A stretch of 64,000 bases of DNA. Origin: Halomonas denitrificans (lineage in GTDB: Bacteria; Pseudomonadota; Gammaproteobacteria; Xanthomonadales; Wenzhouxiangellaceae). Of the stretch, positions 58,158 to 64,000 are shown in pieces; the first letter of the stretch is position 1, and every line of letters begins with the position of its first letter. A program made the position numbers and the translations under genes. The notes below the pieces were generated by a model. That model did no database searches. It worked only from the letters and a program-made list of their open reading frames with translations, and was not told the DNA's origin. The stretch covers positions 310,001-374,000 of the forward strand of contig JAHVKF010000003.1 in NCBI GenBank assembly GCA_019800895.1. The letters are read 5' to 3'.

Positions 58158-59400
58158 AGCGGCGCCCCTGTCCGCGGATCGAGCGCGGGCCGACGACACG
58201 GCGACCCGGGACCCGCTGCCGGATGCCCGTGGGCATTTCGGCGCGTACGGTGGACGGTTCGTATCCGAGACGCTGATGGCGGCGCTGGAAGAGCTCGAGG
58301 CCGCGTGGCGGCGCTACTCGGACGACCCGGAATTCCAGGCCGAGCTCGACGCCGACCTCGCCCACTTCGTCGGCCGCCCGTCGCCCCTGTACCTGTGCGA
58401 GCGCCTCACGGCCCACGCCGGTGGCGCGAAGATCGTGTTCAAGCGCGAAGACCTGAATCATACGGGCGCACACAAGATCAACTCGACGGTCGGCCAGGCC
58501 CTGCTGGCCCGTGCGATGGGCAAGAAGCGCGTCATCGCGGAGACCGGCGCCGGGCAGCACGGCGTGGCCTCGGCCACGGTCGCGGCGCGCATGGGCATGG
58601 AATGCGTGGTCTACATGGGCGCAGAGGACATCCGCCGCCAGGCGATCAACGTGTTCCGGATGAAGTTGCTCGGCGCGAAGGTCGTCGCGGTCGAATCCGG
58701 CGCTCGCACGCTCAAGGACGCGCTGAACGAGGCGATGCGCGACTGGGTGACCAACGTCGACGATACCTTCTACATTCTCGGCACCGTGGCCGGTCCGCAC
58801 CCGTATCCGGCCCTGGTCCGCGACTTCAACGCGGTCGTCGGGCGCGAAGCCCGGCGCCAGTTCCAGGACGAGTACGGCGCGCTGCCCGATGCGCTCGTCG
58901 CCTGCGTCGGCGGTGGCTCCAACGCCATCGGCCTGTTCCACCCGTTCATCGACGACGAGCAGGTCGCGATGTACGGGGTCGAGGCCGCCGGCCGCGGCCT
59001 GTCGGGCCTGGATCATGCGGCCAGCCTGTGCGCCGGCAAGGTCGGCGTGCTGCACGGCAGCCGGACCTACCTCCTCGACGACGAGGCGGGCCAGATCCGG
59101 CATACGCATTCCGTGTCGGCCGGCCTGGACTACCCCGGCGTCGGGCCCGAGCATTCGTGGCTCAAGGACATCAAGCGGGCCGAGTACGTCGGGATTACCG
59201 ACGAGGAAGCACTCAAGGCCTTCCACCTGTGCACCCGGAAAGAGGGCATCATGCCCGCGCTGGAAAGCGCGCATGCGGTCGCCTACGGCCTGAAGCTGGC
59301 GGCCACGATGTCGCCGGACCAGACCGTGCTGGTCAACATGTCCGGCCGCGGCGACAAGGACATCCATACCGTGGCGGACCTGGAGGGCATCGAGGTTTGA
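58150..59400 (+). CDS. trpB: tryptophan synthase beta chain
   Basis: A 416-residue PLP enzyme joining indole with serine. The PLP lysine is Lys109 in [10 protein letters not shown]; the phosphate loop is [24 protein letters not shown] and [11 protein letters not shown] are present. ATG at 58150 is used, since AAGGA lies just before it. The end overlaps the trpA start region. It is part of trpF-B-A without trpC/D/E, as is common in Pseudomonas-like genomes. Confidence 0.96.
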   Translation: MAEAAPLSADRARADDTATRDPLPDARGHFGAYGGRFVSETLMAALEELEAAWRRYSDDPEFQAELDADLAHFVGRPSPLYLCERLTAHAGGAKIVFKREDLNHTGAHKINSTVGQALLARAMGKKRVIAETGAGQHGVASATVAARMGMECVVYMGAEDIRRQAINVFRMKLLGAKVVAVESGARTLKDALNEAMRDWVTNVDDTFYILGTVAGPHPYPALVRDFNAVVGREARRQFQDEYGALPDALVACVGGGSNAIGLFHPFIDDEQVAMYGVEAAGRGLSGLDHAASLCAGKVGVLHGSRTYLLDDEAGQIRHTHSVSAGLDYPGVGPEHSWLKDIKRAEYVGITDEEALKAFHLCTRKEGIMPALESAHAVAYGLKLAATMSPDQTVLVNMSGRGDKDIHTVADLEGIEV

Positions 59401-59405
59401 GCACC

Positions 59406-60245
59406 GTGACCAATCGAATCGATCGTCGCTTCGCCGAGCTGGCCGAGTCCGGCCGCGCCGGGCTGATCCCGTACGTGACCGCGGGCCATCCTTCGCCGGA
59501 GGCCACGGTCGATGTGATGCACCGGCTGGTCGAGGGCGGTGCCGACCTGCTCGAACTGGGGGTGCCGTTCTCCGACGTGATGGCCGACGGGCCGGTGATC
59601 CAGAATGCGTGCCAGCGCGCGCTGGAGGCCGGCATGACCCTGGACCGCGTGTTCGACATGGTTCGGTCGTTCCGCGCCGATGACGCCGAGACACCGGTGA
59701 TCCTGATGGGGTACATGAACCCGATCGAGCGGCGCGGACTGGACGACTTCGTCGAGCAGGCCGCCGACGCAGGCGTCGACGGCCTGCTCATCGTCGACTG
59801 TCCCGCCGACGAGGCGGAGGACACGCGGGCGGCGCTCGAACAGCAGGGGATGCACCAGGTGTTCCTCGTCGCGCCGACGACCACGGAGTCCCGCCTGCAG
59901 CGGATGGCGCCGATGGCCGGCGGCTTCGTCTATTACGTTTCGCTGAAGGGCGTGACCGGATCGGCCGCGCTCGACGCGGACGCGCTGGCGCCCGCGATCG
60001 AGCGCCTGCGTGCGCACACGCCGGTTCCGGTGGCCGTCGGGTTCGGAATCTCGACCGCGGAGCAGGCGGCCGACGTGGCTCGCGTGGCCGATGCGGTGGT
60101 GATCGGCTCGGCCCTGGTCAAGGCGCTCGACGGCAGCGAGACGGTCGAGGATGCGGTTGCCGTGGCCGGGCGCTTCGTCGATTCCGTTCGCAGCGCCATG
60201 GATGCCGCCCGCGCGTCGGGCAACGACCGGGTGGCCGAGGCATGA
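59406..60245 (+). CDS. trpA: tryptophan synthase alpha chain
   Basis: A 279-residue TIM-barrel protein that makes indole from indole-glycerol phosphate. The catalytic Glu is in [10 protein letters not shown] and Asp in [23 protein letters not shown] and [11 protein letters not shown] are the phosphate-binding loops. GTG at 59406 with GAGG ten bases before is preferred over TTG at 59397, which is three codons longer and overlaps the trpB stop. The end overlaps the accD ATG by four bases. Confidence 0.93.
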   Translation: MTNRIDRRFAELAESGRAGLIPYVTAGHPSPEATVDVMHRLVEGGADLLELGVPFSDVMADGPVIQNACQRALEAGMTLDRVFDMVRSFRADDAETPVILMGYMNPIERRGLDDFVEQAADAGVDGLLIVDCPADEAEDTRAALEQQGMHQVFLVAPTTTESRLQRMAPMAGGFVYYVSLKGVTGSAALDADALAPAIERLRAHTPVPVAVGFGISTAEQAADVARVADAVVIGSALVKALDGSETVEDAVAVAGRFVDSVRSAMDAARASGNDRVAEA

Positions 60246-61261
60246 GCTGGTTCCAGAAACTGATGCCGTCGCGGATCCGCACCGAAGGCGGAAAGTCGCG
60301 CAAGGTCCCCGACGGCCTGTGGACGAAGTGCAAGGCCTGCGAAGCGGTGCTGTACCGGCCGGAGCTGGAGCGGTCGCTGAACGTCTGCCCGAAGTGCGAC
60401 CACCACATGACGTTGACCGGTCGGGCGCGGCTGGAAGCGTTCCTGGACGAGGACGGCAGGGTCGAGCTCGGCGGCAACCTGAAGCCGAAGGACCCGCTGA
60501 AGTTCCGCGATACCAAGCGTTATCGCGATCGCCTCGTCGCGGCCCAGAAGGCGACCGGCGAGAACGATGCGATGGTCGTGATGCGCGGCGCGCTGCTGGA
60601 GCTGCCGCTGACCGCCTGCGCCTTCGACTTCAAGTTCATGGGCGGTTCCATGGGCTCGGTGGTCGGCGAGAAGTTCATGGTCGGCGTCGATTCGGCGCTC
60701 GAGCACCGTCAGCCGCTGGTCTGCTTCGCGGCCTCCGGCGGCGCCCGGATGCAGGAGGGCCTGTTCTCGCTGATGCAGATGGCCAAGACGTCCGCTGGCC
60801 TGGCCCGGATGGCCGAGGCCGGCCTGCCGTTCATCTCGGTCCTGACCCACCCGACCACCGGGGGCGTGTCGGCCAGCCTCGGCATGCTCGGCGACCTCAA
60901 CGTGGCCGAGCCGGGCGCGCTGATCGGCTTCGCGGGGCCTCGCGTGATCGAACAGACCGTACGTGAGCAGCTCCCGGAAGGCTTCCAGCGCTCCGAGTTC
61001 CTCCTCGAGAAGGGCGCGATCGATCTGATCGTCGATCGTCGCGAGATGCGCTCGCGGCTGCACCTGGTCCTCAGCCTTCTGATGGGTGGTCGGGGCGATG
61101 GCCGGGTACGGATCGGGGAGATCGAGGACACGCCCGACGACGCGTTCGATGGGCAGTCGCTGCAGTCCGAACCGGTCGGCGAGGGCGAAGCGCCCGGCGA
61201 CCGCTCCGAGCAGCGCTCGCGGTCTCGCGCCGACGACGCCCCGACCGACGTCAACGACTGA
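60242..61261 (+). CDS. accD: acetyl-CoA carboxylase carboxyltransferase subunit beta
   Basis: A 339-residue subunit that passes carboxyl from biotin to acetyl-CoA in fatty-acid synthesis. The four-cysteine zinc ribbon is CKACEAVLY ... VCPKCDHHM. The crotonase-like fold follows with [24 protein letters not shown] and [16 protein letters not shown]. The C-terminus is an extra charged tail. ATGA overlap with trpA. It is the usual place for accD in this synteny. Confidence 0.95.
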   Translation: MSWFQKLMPSRIRTEGGKSRKVPDGLWTKCKACEAVLYRPELERSLNVCPKCDHHMTLTGRARLEAFLDEDGRVELGGNLKPKDPLKFRDTKRYRDRLVAAQKATGENDAMVVMRGALLELPLTACAFDFKFMGGSMGSVVGEKFMVGVDSALEHRQPLVCFAASGGARMQEGLFSLMQMAKTSAGLARMAEAGLPFISVLTHPTTGGVSASLGMLGDLNVAEPGALIGFAGPRVIEQTVREQLPEGFQRSEFLLEKGAIDLIVDRREMRSRLHLVLSLLMGGRGDGRVRIGEIEDTPDDAFDGQSLQSEPVGEGEAPGDRSEQRSRSRADDAPTDVND

Positions 61262-61282
61262 CCTGCACCCCGATGAAGTCCC

Positions 61283-62608
61283 GTGACCCCGGCGCCCGCT
61301 GACCCGACGTCGGCGGCTGGGTCGGCTGGCGCATCTCCAGCCGGCGCTCTGGCCGAACGCCTGGCCGAACTGGAATCCCGAACGCCGGAGGGCCGGATCG
61401 ACCTCGGCCTGGAGCGCGTTCGTGCGGTGTTCGACGAACTCGCCCCGGACCTTGCCGGACGCCGCATCGTCAGCGTTGCCGGTACCAACGGCAAGGGTTC
61501 GACGGTCGCGTTCATCGAGTCGGGCCTGCGCGCAGCGGGCCGATCCACCCTGGCCTATACCTCGCCCCACGTCGTCGATTTCCGCGAGCGATTCCGCCTC
61601 GACGGTGCGCCGGCCCCGGCCGAGGACCTGGTGGCCGCGCTCGACAGGGTCGAACGTGCCCGCGGCCGCATCCCGCTGACCTACTTCGAGCAGATCACCC
61701 TGGCCGGCTTCGTGCTGGCCGAGCGGGCCGACGTCGACACGCTGATCCTCGAGGTGGGGCTGGGCGGGCGGCTCGATGCGGTCAACGTGGTCGACGCCGA
61801 CGTGGCCGTCATCACGTCGATCGGCCTCGATCACAAGGAGTGGCTCGGGTCGACCCGTGCCGCGATCGGGCGCGAGAAGGCCGGGATCGCCCGCTGCGGG
61901 CGCCCGGTGGTCGTGGCCGAGCCGCGTCCGCCGGCCGGACTGCTCGACGGGCTCGAGGCCCTCGGCGCCGAGGTCGTTGCCTGGGGATCCGGCGTGGCGG
62001 CGCGGTGGTCGCGCGGTCGCCTGTCGGTCCGCGTCGGGCCGCCGGAGCGCGCAACGCTCCGGATCGCCGGCCTGACCCCGGGAATCTCCGGCCACCACCA
62101 GCGGACCAATGCCGCCGCGGCCGTGGTCGTGCTCGATCGGCTCGGCCTCGGCGAGAAGGCGATCCGCGACGGACTGGCCTCGGCCCGCGCCCGCGGCCGC
62201 TTCGAGCGGATCGCCGACGACCCGCCGACCTTCGTCGACGTCGCGCACAATCCGCAGGCCGCGCGCGCACTGCGTGACCTGCTGGACGCGCGGCCCGGGC
62301 GCAAGCGCGCGGTGTTCGCGGCGTTGGCCGACAAGGATGTGGCCGGAATCGCGCGCGCGATCGCTCCGGCCATTCACCGTTGGTACCTGGCCGAGTTGGA
62401 GGGTCCGCGCGCGCTTCCGATCGCCAGCCTGGCGTCGCGGATCCGCCGCGGCGGTGTGTCCGGGTCGCGGGACGCGGTAGAATCGTCGCCGAAATCGGTC
62501 GCGGAGGCGCTCCGTCAAGCCCGCGCCGACTGTCGCGGTACCGACGAGGTCATCGTGTTCGGTTCGTTCCTGACCGCCTCCGCCGCCGTCCGTTGTTGCG
62601 ATTCGTAA
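61283..62608 (+). CDS. folC: bifunctional folylpolyglutamate/dihydrofolate synthase
   Basis: A 441-residue Mur-ligase-type enzyme that adds glutamate to folates and makes dihydrofolate. Seen: VAGTNGKGSTVAFIE P-loop, YTSPHVVDFRERF, ILEVGLGGRLDAVN, and TSIGLDHKEWLG. The C-terminal domain is present. GTG start with only a weak ribosome binding site, so a later start is possible. It follows accD by 21 bp and precedes a SPOR gene. Confidence 0.92.
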   Translation: MTPAPADPTSAAGSAGASPAGALAERLAELESRTPEGRIDLGLERVRAVFDELAPDLAGRRIVSVAGTNGKGSTVAFIESGLRAAGRSTLAYTSPHVVDFRERFRLDGAPAPAEDLVAALDRVERARGRIPLTYFEQITLAGFVLAERADVDTLILEVGLGGRLDAVNVVDADVAVITSIGLDHKEWLGSTRAAIGREKAGIARCGRPVVVAEPRPPAGLLDGLEALGAEVVAWGSGVAARWSRGRLSVRVGPPERATLRIAGLTPGISGHHQRTNAAAAVVVLDRLGLGEKAIRDGLASARARGRFERIADDPPTFVDVAHNPQAARALRDLLDARPGRKRAVFAALADKDVAGIARAIAPAIHRWYLAELEGPRALPIASLASRIRRGGVSGSRDAVESSPKSVAEALRQARADCRGTDEVIVFGSFLTASAAVRCCDS

Positions 62609-62624
62609 TGGATTCCGCCCGCCT

Positions 62625-63698
62625 ATGGACAACGTCCTCAAACGCCGCCTGATCGGAGCGTCCATCCTGATCGCGCTGGCCGTGATCTTCCTGCCCATGT
62701 TGCTGGTCGGGCCCGAGCCGGAGCTGGACGACCGCCGGCTGAGCGAGCCGTTGCCGGAGATGCCGGCCGGCGATCGCGAGGTGCGCCGGATTCCCCTCGA
62801 TCCCGATCTCGCGCGCGTTCCCCCGTCGCGGGTCGACGAGACGGCGGCCGGCGTCGACGGACGTGGATCGGCCCCGGCGGGCGAGTCCGCGATCACACCG
62901 GCCGATCCGCGCGCTTCCATGGATTCGCCGTCACGACAGGCGCCGCCCGACGAGATCGTGTTGAACCCGTCCGGGGGTGATCGGTCGTCCGATGCCGCAC
63001 GACCCGCCGACGCGGAGCCGCCGGTGCCCGATCCCGCCGAGGGTGGTCTCGTCGATGTAGAGCGATCGGACGTCGGGGCTCCGGGCGCCGAGGGCGCAGC
63101 GGCGGCGGACGAGGCGGCCGGTGATTCCGGGCAGGCGGCGGTCGCGCCGTCCGGTCCCGGTTCGACCGAACGTCGTCCGGTCGTCGAAGCGGCGCCCTCT
63201 GCCGGTGACGGCAACTGGGTCGTCCAGGTCGCGAGCTTCGGTTCACAGGATTCGTCGCAGGCCACCCGCGAGCGCCTCGAGGCGCTGGGCCACCCCGTGA
63301 TCACCGACGAAGTCGTGCGCGGCGACACCATGCTGTATCGCCTGCGCACCGGGCCCTATGCCGACCGGGCTCGGGCCGAAACCGCGCGCGGCCAGATCGC
63401 CGCCACCGTTGCCGGAGTCGAACCGATCGTGCGCGAGGTCTCGGACGCGGAACTGCAGGCCACGCCCGGCTTCGCCGTCCAGGTCGGCTCCTTCGCCAGC
63501 GAGGAGAATGCCGAGCGCGAGACGGCGCGACTGCGCAATCTCGGCTTCGATGCGTTCCGCCAGAGCGAAGATGCGTCGGGTCGGGCGATCTGGAAAGTGC
63601 TCGTCGGCACGGTCGAAGACCGCTCCGAGGCCGAAACACTGCGCGGGCGGCTGGTCGACGAGGCGGGCGTGGAAGGCCTGATCGTCAGTCACCCGTGA
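62625..63698 (+). CDS. SPOR-domain membrane protein (DedD-like)
   Basis: A 357-residue protein with an N-terminal transmembrane helix (LIGASILIALAVIFLPMLLVG), a long low-complexity proline/alanine/glutamate region, and two SPOR repeats: WVVQVASFGSQDSSQATRERL near 200 and FAVQVGSFASEENAERETARL near 285. SPOR domains bind denuded peptidoglycan at the division site. DedD has one SPOR; this one has two. Position after folC and before cvpA is the classical dedD place. Confidence 0.85.
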   Translation: MDNVLKRRLIGASILIALAVIFLPMLLVGPEPELDDRRLSEPLPEMPAGDREVRRIPLDPDLARVPPSRVDETAAGVDGRGSAPAGESAITPADPRASMDSPSRQAPPDEIVLNPSGGDRSSDAARPADAEPPVPDPAEGGLVDVERSDVGAPGAEGAAAADEAAGDSGQAAVAPSGPGSTERRPVVEAAPSAGDGNWVVQVASFGSQDSSQATRERLEALGHPVITDEVVRGDTMLYRLRTGPYADRARAETARGQIAATVAGVEPIVREVSDAELQATPGFAVQVGSFASEENAERETARLRNLGFDAFRQSEDASGRAIWKVLVGTVEDRSEAETLRGRLVDEAGVEGLIVSHP

Positions 63699-63723
63699 AT
63701 GGCCCCCTGCGGAGCCGGCGGGA

Positions 63724-64000
63724 ATGAACGGGGCGGACATCGCGATCCTGGCGGTGCTCGCGCTCTCGGTGCTGGTCAGCCTGTTTCGGGGCTTCATCAA
63801 GGAAGTGTTCTCGATCCTGGTCTGGGTCGCCGCGGCGTTCGCCGCATTCCAGGCCGCGCCGCTGCTGGCCGAGGCGCTGGAGCCGCACGTGGCGCTGCCG
63901 TCGGCGCGCACGCTGATCGCCTTCGTCGCGGTGTTCGTGCTGGTCCTGGTGGTCGGCGGGCTGATCAGCTACCTGGTCGGCAAGGTGGTCGAGAAGACCG
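63724..64000 (+). CDS. cvpA: CvpA family protein, N-terminal part (cut by window end)
   Basis: Open to the right edge: 92 codons of a membrane protein beginning MNGADIAILAVLALSVLVSLF, then GFIKEVFSILVWVAAAFAAF and a third helix TLIAFVAVFVLVLVVGGLI. The FRGFIKEVFSI stretch is the CvpA hallmark (related to colicin V production and purF). The window ends before its stop; purF would be expected next. Confidence 0.85.
   Translation, partial: MNGADIAILAVLALSVLVSLFRGFIKEVFSILVWVAAAFAAFQAAPLLAEALEPHVALPSARTLIAFVAVFVLVLVVGGLISYLVGKVVEKT

Noticed and set aside
59933-63349. Very long open frame antisense to accD, folC and the SPOR gene, and similar ones at 8637-10595, 29746-32595 and 42988-46587
   Set aside because: They are mirror frames of strong genes with family motifs. 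High G+C third positions leave long antisense frames open. They lack ribosome binding sites and show no motifs.

Overview
The window is a G+C-rich bacterial chromosome segment with tightly packed genes, many sharing ATGA or GTGA start/stop overlaps. The gene content is gammaproteobacterial: ubiE-ubiJ-ubiB, prmB-aroC-asd-fimV-truA-trpF-trpBA-accD-folC-SPOR-cvpA, rpsO-pnp, dksA, yidD, ppnN and sufE. Split olefin genes, a secreted protein with a DGFE tail, DUF6165 and DUF1704 proteins and Oar-like TonB receptors point towards the Xanthomonadales/Wenzhouxiangella neighbourhood. That placement is an inference from content and no 16S gene is present.

Layout. 1-2.7 kb: the end of hmgA and a fumarylacetoacetase-like gene (homogentisate catabolism). 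An AT-richer insert follows, carrying one secreted protein of unknown function and flanked by a 120-bp direct duplication of the 3' end of the hydrolase gene. 2.8-8.5 kb: a DMT exporter, a TonB receptor, a DUF6090 membrane protein, a four-unit 23-bp tandem repeat, and a two-gene unit whose first product is related to the insert protein. 8.6-13.7 kb: oleA-oleB diverging from a DUF1704 peptidase-like gene and oleC; no oleD is seen. 13.7-21.6 kb: a long co-directional run with a CASTOR/POLLUX-like channel, tgt, a Nudix-ThiE fusion, a phosphopantetheinyl transferase and ubiE-ubiJ-ubiB. 21.7-26.7 kb: an ECF sigma factor divergent from a Ser/Thr kinase with TPRs, and a secreted propeller-like protein downstream of the sigma gene. 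26.9-33.5 kb: DUF6165, pnp and rpsO with leader and terminator hairpins, a degenerate Lon-like protein and an alpha/beta hydrolase. 33.7-41 kb: a phytanoyl-CoA dioxygenase-like gene, a queuosine-precursor transporter, a DMT exporter, DUF2937, yidD with a minisatellite, dksA, an OmpA-family porin, sufE and cysS. 41-48.4 kb: pepQ, tRNA-Pro(CGG), a large TonB receptor bracketed by terminators, a small inverted-repeat element, ppnN and a REP doublet. 48.4-64 kb: a secreted protein, psd and a SCO protein diverging from prmB through a palindromic promoter, then the long conserved biosynthetic run ending in a cut cvpA.

How genes work together: hmgA with the hydrolase in tyrosine/homogentisate breakdown; OleA, OleC and OleB in head-to-head hydrocarbon synthesis; UbiE, UbiJ and UbiB in ubiquinone synthesis; Tgt with the precursor transporter in queuosine modification; TrpF, TrpB and TrpA in tryptophan synthesis; the sigma factor and kinase probably as a signalling pair. 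The least explained parts are the insert with the duplicated gene end, the related secreted protein next to the 23-bp repeats, the Lon homologue with both catalytic residues replaced, the palindromic divergent promoter with apparently leaderless genes, and the YidD tail repeat.
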